Positions 32,831-41,629 of a stretch of DNA of 64,000 nt are shown piece by piece. The translations under genes and the position numbers were made by a program. Position 1 is the first letter of the stretch, and every line of letters begins with the position of its first letter. Origin of the DNA: DASUAS01 sp963750045 (GTDB lineage: Bacteria; Actinomycetota; Acidimicrobiia; IMCC26256; DASPTH01); contig CAVVPD010000002.1 of NCBI GenBank assembly GCA_963750045.1, forward strand, positions 372,001-436,000, written 5' to 3'. The notes beneath the pieces are model-generated. The model was not told where the DNA came from. It ran no database searches and saw only the letters and a program-made list of their open reading frames with translations.

Positions 32831-34054
32831 TCACGAACTGCGCTGGGCCGCCGGCGCCTTCAACGGGGCGTCCTCGCGGATCGAACGCAGCCGCTCGCGG
32901 GCCTCCCGCTCGGCGTCGGTGCCGCGCAACGGGAGACGGAATCCCGTGTAGAGGACGCGGCGTTCGCGCTCCACCGGCGGTTGCGCCATGTGCAGCGTGC
33001 ACGAGAGATGGACGGTGAGGTCGCCCGTGCCGGTGGGCAGATCGACTGCGGGAAGATCCGAGCGGCGCTCGCGATGGTCCGACGGCCACATGAGCGCGCG
33101 GTGCGAACCCGCCACGGCCCGCAACTGCCCCGAGCGTGCGTCGGCGCCGGTGACCGAGATCCCCACGGTCATCGAACAGCAGTCGTAGCTGTGACGACCC
33201 AGCGCGCAGTCCTTGTGCCACGGGATGTCGGAGATCCCCTCCACCACCCCGATCGGCTTGAACAAGGCCTCGATCCGGTTGCTCTCCATGCTCCCGTAGA
33301 CGTGACCGTCGCCGGTGAGGTCGGACAGGCGCACCAGGCGGTCGTCGTGCACCAGCCGCTCGACCGCCGGCGACACCTCGTCGAAGTACTGCATGCGCAC
33401 GAGCCGTTGCTCGCCATCGTCCGTGCGCGCCCACCACGAGCGTCCATCGGTGGCCGAGTACGTGGGCGCGGCGCGGTCCATGTCGAGGGAGACCGCGGCC
33501 ATCTCTTCCTCGGTGAAGACACCCTCGATCCGCAGGAAGCCGGCGCGTTGGAGGAAGTCGCCCATCTCGTCGAGGGGGGCGTCAGCCGGAAAGCCGCGGG
33601 CAAGGTCGAGTGGCGCGCCGTCGGCGCCGACGAGATCGATGTCGCCGGCCACGTGGGGTGCACGCGCGTCGAGCGCACCGCGCAGGAGCAGCCACCAGTC
33701 GAGCAGGTGGTCGAAGCGCCCGACCGGCTGGTCGAGCGAGCCGTTGGTCTGGAGGCCCACCACGGTGACCTGATCGTGCACCAGGTCGTCGAGCTGGGAG
33801 CCGGGGAGCCGCAGAACGATGCCGGCGTCGTCGAGCGCACCGGCGACGACGCGTACCCGGTCGCCGTCGACCGAGACCGTCCACGCCCGGCCGTCGCGCT
33901 CGATCACCAGCGGCGGAGGCGCGAGGTCGCACACGGCCCGTGCGAGCAGCTCGTGGTGGTGCTCGAAGGCCGCGGGCAGCACCTCCCCGAAGAACCGGGC
34001 CGGGTCGATGGGTTCGACCTGACCGTCCACCCGACTCCGTACGTCGACCGACAT
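32831..34054 (-). CDS. Sterol-carrier-like domain fused to phytanoyl-CoA dioxygenase (Fe(II)/2-oxoglutarate) domain
   Basis: 407 residues. Residues about 45-145 (LVIERDGRAWTVSVDGDRVR, LDDLVHDQVTVVGLQTNGSL, LLDWWLLLRGALDARAPHVA) have the SCP-2 fold pattern of lipid-binding domains. Residues about 160-390 form a PhyH-like oxygenase: FLQRAGFLRIEGVFTEEEMA, the iron ligands in IPWHKDCALGRHSYDC (HxD) and the distal His in TVHLSCTLHMAQPP, with a downstream Arg for 2-oxoglutarate in RRVLYTGFRL. It likely hydroxylates a lipid or steroid acyl-CoA held by the N-terminal domain. It is followed by an amidohydrolase with 16 bp between them. Confidence 0.82.
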   Translation of the reverse strand: MSVDVRSRVDGQVEPIDPARFFGEVLPAAFEHHHELLARAVCDLAPPPLVIERDGRAWTVSVDGDRVRVVAGALDDAGIVLRLPGSQLDDLVHDQVTVVGLQTNGSLDQPVGRFDHLLDWWLLLRGALDARAPHVAGDIDLVGADGAPLDLARGFPADAPLDEMGDFLQRAGFLRIEGVFTEEEMAAVSLDMDRAAPTYSATDGRSWWARTDDGEQRLVRMQYFDEVSPAVERLVHDDRLVRLSDLTGDGHVYGSMESNRIEALFKPIGVVEGISDIPWHKDCALGRHSYDCCSMTVGISVTGADARSGQLRAVAGSHRALMWPSDHRERRSDLPAVDLPTGTGDLTVHLSCTLHMAQPPVERERRVLYTGFRLPLRGTDAEREARERLRSIREDAPLKAPAAQRSS

Positions 34055-34070
34055 GTCCGGCCTCCTCGGT

Positions 34071-35306
34071 TCAGAGCGTGGCGAGCGCGGGATCCGCGAA
34101 CGCCGGGCACTTCTGCGAGCCTTCGGGGAAGTCGGCCGGGAGCAACGGCTGCGCCACCTCGCCGACGACCGGCCCGATCCGGGCGCCGATGGGCGCGAGC
34201 GCGTCGAGATCGAAGCCGTAGAGCGCGGCCGCGTTGCCCGCCAGCATCATCTGCACCTCGACCGGATCGACCCCTGCGAAGCTGAGGCGGATCGCGTCCT
34301 TCGAGAACGGGTAGCTCGCCTCCTTGTGCGGATAGTCGCTCCCCCACATGATGCGGTCGATGCCGACCTGCTCGCGGATCGGCACCTCCGACGGCCGGAT
34401 GAAGCTCGCGCCGACGTGACACTGGCGGGCCCAGTACTCAGTCGGTTGCAGCGACATCTTCTCGACGATCGGGAGTCCCCACTCGCGCTCCTGCGAGCCG
34501 ACTGCGTTGCGCATGCGATCGAAGAAGTAGTCGAGGGAGGCGAGGAACTCCGGCACCCACGCCGTGCCCTGCTCGGTGAACACGAACTGGAGATCGGGGT
34601 GTCGGTCGAGCGCGCCACCGACGATCAGGTTGGTCAGCACATTGTGCGACCACCAGGTGACCTCGAGCAGGAACATCACGATGTCTTCCTGCTCCGCACC
34701 GCGGGGCGGGCCGGCGCTGCCGCCGTGGTGGTTGACGGGCATGCCGAGCTCTTCGCACACGGTCCAGATCGGGTCGTAGTGCTTGTGGTGCAGCGGGAGC
34801 AGGCCGGTCCCGGGCGGCGCCCCGGGCAGGAGCACGCCGCCTTCGAGCCCGTGCTCCTTCGCCCAACGGATCTCGTCGACCGACGCGTCGACGTCGTGGA
34901 GCATGATCTGCGCGATGCCGGCGCGACGACCGGGCACGCGGCCGCAGAAGTCGGCGAGCCAGCGGTTGTGCGCCTGCAGACCGGCCCACCGCAGCTCGTG
35001 TTCGTGCGCGTCGGCGGGGGGAGCCTGCGTGACCAGCGCGCCGCTGGCGAAGAACGGCGGAATCGTGTTCGGGAAGATGACCTCGGCGGCGACGCCGTCG
35101 GCCTCGAGGTCGCGCAACCGGCGATCGGAGTCCCAGTTGCGCTTCCCCAGATCTCCGAGCAGATCGGGGAACATGATCTCGTAGCCGTCGACCCAGGCAT
35201 CGAACTCGTCGTGGTACTTGCTCGCGAGGAAGTCGCGGTACTCGTGGATCTCACCACCGCCATGACAGTCGGCGGAGATGACGACGTAACGCTCGTCGGC
35301 GTTCAT
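34071..35306 (-). CDS. Amidohydrolase 2 (ACMSD-like TIM-barrel metal hydrolase)
   Basis: 411 residues. The metal-binding N-terminal motif is VVISADCHGGGEIHEYRDFL (DxH), then NRWLADFCGRVPGRRAGIAQ, a His-rich turn MPVNHHGGSAG (about residues 189-199) and the conserved metal Asp in MWGSDYPHKEASYPF (about 335). Members decarboxylate or hydrolyse ring-cleaved or beta-keto acids with a divalent metal. It is 40-50% similar by eye to the gene at 62.8-64.0 kb, so the region carries two versions. The substrate is unknown; steroid-ring acids are plausible from context. Confidence 0.88.
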   Translation of the reverse strand: MNADERYVVISADCHGGGEIHEYRDFLASKYHDEFDAWVDGYEIMFPDLLGDLGKRNWDSDRRLRDLEADGVAAEVIFPNTIPPFFASGALVTQAPPADAHEHELRWAGLQAHNRWLADFCGRVPGRRAGIAQIMLHDVDASVDEIRWAKEHGLEGGVLLPGAPPGTGLLPLHHKHYDPIWTVCEELGMPVNHHGGSAGPPRGAEQEDIVMFLLEVTWWSHNVLTNLIVGGALDRHPDLQFVFTEQGTAWVPEFLASLDYFFDRMRNAVGSQEREWGLPIVEKMSLQPTEYWARQCHVGASFIRPSEVPIREQVGIDRIMWGSDYPHKEASYPFSKDAIRLSFAGVDPVEVQMMLAGNAAALYGFDLDALAPIGARIGPVVGEVAQPLLPADFPEGSQKCPAFADPALATL

Positions 35307-35348
35307 GAGCGGCCTCCCCCGGGCACAGTCGACGCGGTCACTGCGAGC

Positions 35349-36746
35349 TTATGAGAAGCCGGGCGGCGGCGTGTAGCCGCCGAGCGCCTCCGAGGCCAGC
35401 TGCGCGGCGCGCACCGCACGCCGATCCTGCAGGAACGGGGCCACGATCTGCATCCCGACCGGGAGCCCGGCCGCGGTCCGCCCGATGGGGATCACCGCCG
35501 ACGGCAGCCCCACGATGCCGACCAGACCCAGCCAGTCGATGGTGCTGACCAGTGCCCGGGTCTCGCCGTTGATCTCGATCGTGCGCTCGAGCATCTCGGG
35601 GCGGTGGTCGTGCGGGAACGCGGGCGTGGTCATCACCGGCAGGAGGAGAAGGTCGTGGCCGCTGAACCACTCGGCCCAGATGGCCCGCAAGGCGGCCCGC
35701 TCCTGGTCCGCGCGCAACCACGCCCGGTGCGAACCCGATGTGGCTTCCGCGCGGTCGTCGGGGAAGCTCGGCGAGATCGCCGGGAGGATCATGCGACCGA
35801 AGAGTCCCCGCTGCTCCCCGAACTCGACCGGCGGGTGCTCGTCGTCGACCTTGGCGCCGGCGTCGGCCAGTCGGTCGGCGGTGCGACGCAACATCGCGAG
35901 GTACTCGGCGTCGACCGGTGCAGCAGGGTCGTCGAGCCAGGTGCCGACGCGGAACCCGCTCAAGGCTCCGAGCTCGCAGGGCGGGAGCTCGAGCCGCCAC
36001 GCCGCCGCCCGCTCCGGTTCGGGCCCGGCGAGGACACCGAGCAGGAGGTCGAGGTCGTCGGCACTCCGCGAGATCGGGCCGAACACGTTGATGTCGACGT
36101 CGGTGGTCCCGCCTCCCACGTGGTCGAGGTAGCCGCGCTGGGGAACCACACCGAAGCTCGGCTTCAAGCTGAAGACCCCGCAACAGTGCGCAGGGATCCG
36201 CACCGAGCCACCGATGTCGGTCCCGAGCTCGAAGCTGGTGAAGCCGGCGGCGACCGCAGCGGCCGCGCCACCGGACGATCCGCCGACGGTGTGTGCGCGT
36301 GACCACGGGTTGTTCGTGACGCCGAAGATGTCGTTGAAGGTCTGGAAGTCCGCTGACCACCGGGGCAGGTTGGTCTTGCCGAACACGACGGCCCCCGCAT
36401 CCTTGAGCCGGGCGACGGCCGGCGCGTCGGCCGCCGGGACGTGGTCGAGCAGCTCACGCGCACCACCGGTGGAGCGGATGCCCTCGGTCTCGATCGCGTC
36501 CTTGACCGTGAAGGGGAGCCCGTGGAGCGGGCCGAGGTCGGCGCCCCGTGCCACCGCGTCGTCGGCGGCGTCGGCGGCGACGCGTGCCCGGTCGGCGTCG
36601 AGGGTCACGACCGCGTGCACGTCGCCGTCGAGACGCCCGATGCGGTCCAGGTAGAGCTCGAGAAGGTCCCGGCTGGACAGCTCGCCGGCCCGGATCCGCC
36701 CTGCGAGGTGCACGGCCGGGCTCGTTGCGGTGCGGTCGTCGACCAC
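35349..36746 (-). CDS. Amidase (amidase-signature family)
   Basis: 465 residues from a GTG at 36744-36746 with AGGAGGA about 9 bp upstream. The Ser-cisSer-Lys triad is visible: LPFTVKDAIETEGIRSTGGA (Lys, about residue 75), TVGGSSGGAAAAVAAGFTSF (cis-Ser) and ELGTDIGGSVRIPAHCCGVF (nucleophile Ser, about 178). FGPISRSADDLDLLLGVLAG follows as usual. It hydrolyses a carboxamide or ester. The gene is divergent from a DUF35-thiolase operon and shares operator site 5 with it. Confidence 0.92.
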   Translation of the reverse strand: MVDDRTATSPAVHLAGRIRAGELSSRDLLELYLDRIGRLDGDVHAVVTLDADRARVAADAADDAVARGADLGPLHGLPFTVKDAIETEGIRSTGGARELLDHVPAADAPAVARLKDAGAVVFGKTNLPRWSADFQTFNDIFGVTNNPWSRAHTVGGSSGGAAAAVAAGFTSFELGTDIGGSVRIPAHCCGVFSLKPSFGVVPQRGYLDHVGGGTTDVDINVFGPISRSADDLDLLLGVLAGPEPERAAAWRLELPPCELGALSGFRVGTWLDDPAAPVDAEYLAMLRRTADRLADAGAKVDDEHPPVEFGEQRGLFGRMILPAISPSFPDDRAEATSGSHRAWLRADQERAALRAIWAEWFSGHDLLLLPVMTTPAFPHDHRPEMLERTIEINGETRALVSTIDWLGLVGIVGLPSAVIPIGRTAAGLPVGMQIVAPFLQDRRAVRAAQLASEALGGYTPPPGFS

Positions 36747-36772
36747 GGCGATCACTCCTCCTACGGCGTAGT

Positions 36773-36787
36773 CTGACTGGGTGTCAG
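36773..36787. promoter_or_regulatory. Palindromic operator, site 5 (between amidase and DUF35-thiolase operon)
   Basis: Exact CTGAC-TGGGT-GTCAG. It overlaps the GTG start codon of the DUF35 gene at 36781, so bound repressor would also cover the translation start. It is 27 bp upstream of the amidase start in the other direction. Confidence 0.62.
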
Positions 36788-37241
36788 AAACCGTAACGCG
36801 CGTCCCCGCCGTCGAGGGCTGGTTCACCACCGACCCTGACGATCCCCGGCTCATCGGTGCCCGGTGCCCAATGTGCACCACCATCGTGTTCCCACCCACG
36901 CGGGCGCGTGTCCGAATCCCGACTGCGAGTCCGAGATGCTCGAGCCCACCGAGCTGTCGCGGCGGGGCACGGTGTGGTCGTACACCGAGAACCACTACGC
37001 GCCACCGCCGCCGTACGTCGCCGCCGAGCCGTTCGAGCCCTACGCGCTGGCGGCGGTCGAGCTCTCGGACGAGGGCATCGTCGTCCTGGGCCAGGTCGCC
37101 AAGGGGGTGCGGGCCGAGGAGCTGCACGTGGGGATGGAGATGCAGTTGGAGATCGACGCCTTGTACCGCGACGACGATCACGAGTACCTCGTCTACGTCT
37201 GGGCTCCCGCGGCGCCACCGGCGCCAGGAGCGAAGGCGTGA
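36781..37241 (+). pseudogene. DUF35/OB-fold Zn-ribbon acyl-CoA-associated protein, one frameshift
   Basis: The GTG start reads VSETVTRVPAVEGWFTTDPD and ARCPMCTTIVFPP, the first CxxC of a rubredoxin-like zinc ribbon. Near 36895 a one-base change moves to HAGACPNPDCESEMLEPTEL with the second CxxxxC pair, then the OB-fold GTVWSYTENHYAPPPPYVAA and VVLGQVAKGVRAEELHVGME. DUF35 proteins hold thiolase-like partners; in cholesterol degradation such pairs form aldolases or thiolases. The stop overlaps the next gene as GTGA. The indel occurs in a C-rich run, so an assembly error is quite possible. Confidence 0.75.
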
Positions 37242-38438
37242 GCGCGGAGCACGACGTCGCGATCCTCGGCGTGGGCATGCACCCGTGGGGGAAGTGGGGA
37301 CTCGACTTCACCGAGTACGGCATGGTCGCCGCCCGTGCCGCGCTGCAGGACGCCGGCCTCGCGTGGCGCGACATCCAGTACGTCGCCGGCGCCGACACCA
37401 TCCGCAACGGGTATCCGGGCTTCATCGCGGGCGCGACGTTCGCCCAGAAGTTGGGGTGGACGGGCGTGCGTGTGTCGTCGAGCTACGCCGCGTGTGCATC
37501 CGGGGCGCAGGCACTGCACCAGGCCCGCGCCCAGATCCTCGCCGGCTACTGCGACGTCGCGCTCGTCATCGGCGCCGACACCACCCCGAAGGGTTTCTTC
37601 GCGCCTGTCGGCGGCGAGCGCAAGACCGACCCTGACTGGTTGCGCTTCCACCTGCTCGGCGCGACCAACCCGGTCTACTTCGCCCTGTACGCGCGCCGGC
37701 GCATGGACGTGTACGGCGCGACGACCGAGGACTTCGCGCGGTGAAGGTCAAGAACTCGCAACACGGGTTCGAGAACCCGAACGCTCGGTTCCGCAAGGAG
37801 AACACCGTCGACGACGTCGTGAACAGTCCGGTCGTCGCCGATCCCCTCCGGCTCCTCGACATCTGCGCGACCTCCGACGGCGCCGCGGCGATGATCGTGT
37901 CGAGCATGGACTTCGCCGGCGCACGCTCGGGACCACCGAGGGCATGCCTCGCGTCAGAGCCGTCTCCACGGTCACGCCCCGTTACCCCCAGACGGTGCTC
38001 GAGCTCCCCGACTTCGCCACCGACTCCAGCGCCGCGGTCGCCCCACCCGACCGCGGGTTCAAGGACTCGATCGCCGGCGCGGCCTACGACGAGGCCGGCA
38101 TCGGCCCGGAGGACCTGAGCCTGGCCGAGGTCTACGACCTCTCGACCGCGCTCGAGCTCGACTGGTACGAGAACCTCGGGCTCTGCGCCGAGGGTGGGGC
38201 GGAGGCGCTCCTGCGGTCGGGGGCCACCGAGATCGGCGGCCGCATCCCTGTCAACCCGAGCGGGGGCCTGGCCTGCTTCGGCGAGGCCATCCCCGCCCAG
38301 GCCATCGCCCAGGTCTGCGAGGTCACCTGGCAGCTACGCGGTCAGGCGGGCACGCGCCAGGTCGAGGGCGCACGGGTCGGAATCACCGCCAACCAGGGTT
38401 TGTTCGGGCACGGGTCGTCCGTGATCGTCAGCAACTGA
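37238..38438 (+). pseudogene. Thiolase/lipid-transfer protein (Ltp-like), two frameshifts
   Basis: The GTG at 37238 starts VSAEHDVAILGVGMHPWGKW and continues VSSSYAACASGAQALHQARA, with the nucleophilic Cys near residue 84 and no His-Cys tail yet. At about 37740 the frame moves to VKVKNSQHGFENPNARFRKE, and near 37930 to RVRAVSTVTPRYPQTVLELP, VYDLSTALELDWYENLGLCA, IPVNPSGGLACFGEAIPAQA and GITANQGLFGHGSSVIV. The reassembled protein of about 400 residues is an SCP2-type thiolase without the classical second Cys. It pairs with the DUF35 gene upstream. Both shifts may be assembly errors. Confidence 0.78.
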
Positions 38439-38463
38439 GCACCGAGAACACCGGAGGAGCGAG

Positions 38464-39611
38464 ATGGCCGAGGCCTACATCATCGAAGCAGTGCGCACGC
38501 CGGTGGGACGGCGAGGGGGCGGGCTCTCCCAGGTGCACCCGGCCGATCTCGGGGGCCATTCGATCAAGGCCCTGATCGAACGGGCCGGCGTCGATCCCGC
38601 TGCGATCGACGACGTGGTGTTCGGCAACGTCGACAGCATCGGACCACAGGCTGGTGACATCGCCCGCACCTGCTGGCTGGTCACGGGATTTCCCGAGCAC
38701 GTGCCCGGCACGACGGTGGACCGCCAGTGCGGCTCCGCCCAGCAGGCGGTGCACTTCGCGGCGCAGGCGGTGATGTCCGGCACGATGGACCTCGTCGTCG
38801 CCGGGGGAGTGCAGAACATGAGCCAGATCCCGATCAGCTCGTCGATGACCGCGGGCCAGGCGCTCGGCCACGAGACCCCGTTCGTGAACTCACCCGGTTG
38901 GCAGGCGCGCTACGGCGACCAGGAGGTGTCGCAGTTCCGAGGTGCCGAGATGATCGCCGAGAAGTGGGACATCTCTCGGGACGACATGGAGCAGTTCGCC
39001 GTGGAGTCGCACGAACGCGCGTACGCGCACGCGCTGAGGGTCGGTTCGAGAACGAGATCGTCCCCTTGGGCGAGTGCACCTTCGACGAAGGCCCGCGCGA
39101 GCCCAACTGGGAGAAGATCCGCTCACTGCCGACGTTGGTCGAGGGCGGCCGCATCACTGCCGCGGTGGCCAGCCAGATCAGCGACGCGTCGTCGGCGATC
39201 CTCGTCGCCGGCGAGCAGGCGGTGAAGGACCACGGCTTGAAGCCGCGCGCTCGGATCCACCACATGAGCGTCCGCGCCGACGATCCGGTCATGATGCTGA
39301 GCGCGCCGATCCCGGCCACCGAGTACGCGTTCACGAAGACGGGCATGGATGTCGGCGACATCGACCTCGTCGAGATCAACGAGGCGTTCGCGTCGGTCGT
39401 GCTCGCGTGGCAGAAGGAGACGGGCTTCGACCTGGCCAAGGTCAACGTGAACGGCGGCGCCATCGCACTCGGTCACCCGCTGGGCGCCACTGGAGCCCGG
39501 CTCATGACCACGCTGCTCAACGAGCTCGAGCGCACCGGCGGCCGCTACGGCCTGCAGACGATGTGCGAGGGCGGCGGTCAGGCCAACGTCACCATCATCG
39601 AGCGCCTCTGA
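38464..39611 (+). pseudogene. fadA6: 3-ketoacyl-CoA thiolase, FadA6-like, one frameshift
   Basis: ATG 38464 follows GGAGGAG. The first part has AYIIEAVRTPVGRRGGGLSQ, TTVDRQCGSAQQAVHFAAQA with the nucleophile Cys near residue 91 and GGVQNMSQIPISSSMTAGQA. Near 39040 a one-base gap moves the frame to FENEIVPLGECTFDEGPREP, then NEAFASVVLAWQKETGFDLA, NGGAIALGHPLGATGARLMT (His) and YGLQTMCEGGGQANVTIIER (second Cys). All catalytic residues are present. The sequence is close to FadA6 of the KstR2 regulon as I remember it. FadA6 performs thiolysis in HIP degradation. Confidence 0.85.
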
Positions 39612-39668
39612 CCAACGAACCGGCGTCCTTCGCCGGGGTCGTACCCCACGCCGACGACGCCGGTTCGG

Positions 39669-40589
39669 TCATTCGTCGAGCAGGTCGCCCGTCAACGCGG
39701 CTTCGGCGGCGAGCACGCGGTCGGCGCGCTGGCGGCGCAAGATCGCGCCGAGCGACGCGAGCACCACGACGGCGCCGGCTATCTGCAGCGCAACGAGGGA
39801 CTGCGAATAGATGATCCACGCGCCGATGATCGAGACGACCGGGTTCGCCAGCGTCATCATCGAGGTGATCGTCACGTCGAGGTAGTGGTGCGCCCACGTC
39901 ATCAACCCGTGTCCCACCATGCCCGGGAACAGCACGAGCCCGATCAGCAGGAGCCAGTCGGTGCCGTGCACGGCGCCCAGGTCCCCGGACGTCAACGCGG
40001 CCCACGGCACCACCAGGACGGCGGCATCGATGAACACCGCGGCGAGGAACGACCACGAGTGCACGTTGTCGTTGCGGGCGTGCTTGGCGAGCAGGAAGTA
40101 GCCCGTGAACACCAACAAGTTCGCGACCGCGAACACATCGCCGTGCAGCGAAGAGCCCGCAGCGCTGGCACCGGCGACCACCGCCACCACACCGAGGAAC
40201 GCGACGCCGGCGAAGACGACGTCGGACCGGGTTCGGCGCTCCCCGAACAACCGGGTCGCCACCAACAGGATCAGCGCCGGTTGGAGTGCCGGGATCAAGG
40301 TGGCGTTGACGATCGAGGTCTGCTGGAACGAGGCGAACCCGAACATGAAGCTCAACGCGAAGCAGACCGACGTGGGGAACGCGCGTCGCAAGAGCCGCAG
40401 GTCGACCCGACCGCCCGCGAGATAGGCGACGACCACGGCGACCGGGATCGCCAGCAACACGCGCCAGAACACGATCGTCGCCACCGGCGCGTCGATTCCC
40501 TTCACGAAGAGCGGCCCGAATCCCCACGCGAACACCGCCAGCGCCACCGCGAGCAACGGGATACCGGTCCGGTGGTGCTGGGTGGTCAC
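39669..40589 (-). CDS. EamA/DMT-superfamily transporter
   Basis: 306 residues with about ten hydrophobic segments, beginning IPLLAVALAVFAWGFGPLFV and including FWRVLLAIPVAVVVAYLAGG, NATLIPALQPALILLVATRL and MMTLANPVVSIIGAWIIYSQ. Two EamA repeats of about 140 residues are visible (each ends with a proline-containing helix). It is an inner-membrane drug/metabolite-type exporter or importer. It shares an intergenic region with a luciferase-like gene and operator site 6, so its transport substrate may belong to the same catabolic regulon. Confidence 0.9.
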   Translation of the reverse strand: MTTQHHRTGIPLLAVALAVFAWGFGPLFVKGIDAPVATIVFWRVLLAIPVAVVVAYLAGGRVDLRLLRRAFPTSVCFALSFMFGFASFQQTSIVNATLIPALQPALILLVATRLFGERRTRSDVVFAGVAFLGVVAVVAGASAAGSSLHGDVFAVANLLVFTGYFLLAKHARNDNVHSWSFLAAVFIDAAVLVVPWAALTSGDLGAVHGTDWLLLIGLVLFPGMVGHGLMTWAHHYLDVTITSMMTLANPVVSIIGAWIIYSQSLVALQIAGAVVVLASLGAILRRQRADRVLAAEAALTGDLLDE

Positions 40590-40615
40590 GACGTGACGCT
40601 ACCGGAGGCTCCTCT

Positions 40616-40630
40616 CTGACTGCCCGTCAG
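40616..40630. promoter_or_regulatory. Palindromic operator, site 6 (EamA transporter / LLM oxidoreductase)
   Basis: Exact CTGAC-TGCCC-GTCAG. It lies 27 bp from the transporter start (40589) and 22 bp from the oxidoreductase ATG (40652), so one site could control both directions. Confidence 0.68.
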
Positions 40631-40651
40631 ATTCGCGGCTACCTTCTCGCC

Positions 40652-41566
40652 ATGATCGAGATCCCCGCGGGAACCCGCGTCTACGGCATCCAGCTGCCCA
40701 TCCAGTCGAAGAGCAGGACCTTCGTCGCCGACTGGGAGCTCGCCGCGGGACCGGCCGACTTGGCGCGCGTCGCGCGCACCGCCGACGAGCACGGCTTCTT
40801 CTACGTCGCGGTGTGCGATCACATCGCAATCCCCGAGTCGATGGCGGGCGCGATGGGCACGTACTGGCAGGACTGCATCGGCACGCTGTCATGGCTCGCC
40901 GGGCTGACCGAACGCACCAATCTGCTTTCACACGCGTACGTGCTGCCCTACCGCCACCCCCTCGTGGCCGCCAAGGAGTTCGCAACCCTCGACTACCTCT
41001 CGGGCGGCCGGGCGATCGTCGGCATCGGCGCCGGTCATGTCGAGGCCGAGTTCGCCGCACTCGGGGTCGACCACGCCCGCCGCGGCAAGCTCGTCGAGGA
41101 GAAGCTGCCGCAACTGATCGAGGCGCTCGAGCACGAGTTCGTCGACGGGCTCGGTGCACAACCGCGCCCTGTCCAGGCGCCGCGTCCGCCGCTCTGGATC
41201 GCCGGCTCCAGCGCCGCGGCGATCCGCCGCGCCGCCACCTTCGCCGACGGCTGGCTCCCCCAGGGGCCGTCGAACCCCGAGATGGTCGCCAAGCTCCAGT
41301 CCCTGCGCGAGGCGCACGGGCGCGCCGACTGCCCGATGATGATCGGCGACATCACACCGTTCCTCTACGTCGGCACCCCGAGCTGGGACGTCGGCGAGGG
41401 CGTGCTCAGCGGCGCACCGGGCGACGTCGCCGAGCAGATCCTCGGCGCCACCGCGGACGGCGTGAACCAGCTCCAGGTGCGCTTCAAGTCCCGGAGCTGC
41501 GACGAGATCTGCGACCAGATGGCGGCGTTCGCCACCGAGGTCGCGCCCATCCTCACGACGGTGTGA
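40652..41566 (+). CDS. LLM-class F420-dependent oxidoreductase
   Basis: 304 residues starting MIEIPAGTRVYGIQLPIQSK. The family pattern is HGFFYVAVCDHIAIPESMAG (about residues 47-66), TERTNLLSHAYVLPYRHPLV, DYLSGGRAIVGIGAGHVEAE and PPLWIAGSSAAAIRRAATFA. The DH and YRHP motifs resemble F420-dependent enzymes such as those acting on fatty or steroid acids. The gene is under operator site 6 with the divergent transporter, supporting a role in the same catabolic regulon. The substrate is unknown. Confidence 0.88.
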   Translation: MIEIPAGTRVYGIQLPIQSKSRTFVADWELAAGPADLARVARTADEHGFFYVAVCDHIAIPESMAGAMGTYWQDCIGTLSWLAGLTERTNLLSHAYVLPYRHPLVAAKEFATLDYLSGGRAIVGIGAGHVEAEFAALGVDHARRGKLVEEKLPQLIEALEHEFVDGLGAQPRPVQAPRPPLWIAGSSAAAIRRAATFADGWLPQGPSNPEMVAKLQSLREAHGRADCPMMIGDITPFLYVGTPSWDVGEGVLSGAPGDVAEQILGATADGVNQLQVRFKSRSCDEICDQMAAFATEVAPILTTV

Positions 41567-41629
41567 CGACGTCGCTCCCGTTCGACGGATCGCGCACGTC
41601 GCGCCGACCCGACGGTCGCGCGACGAGCG

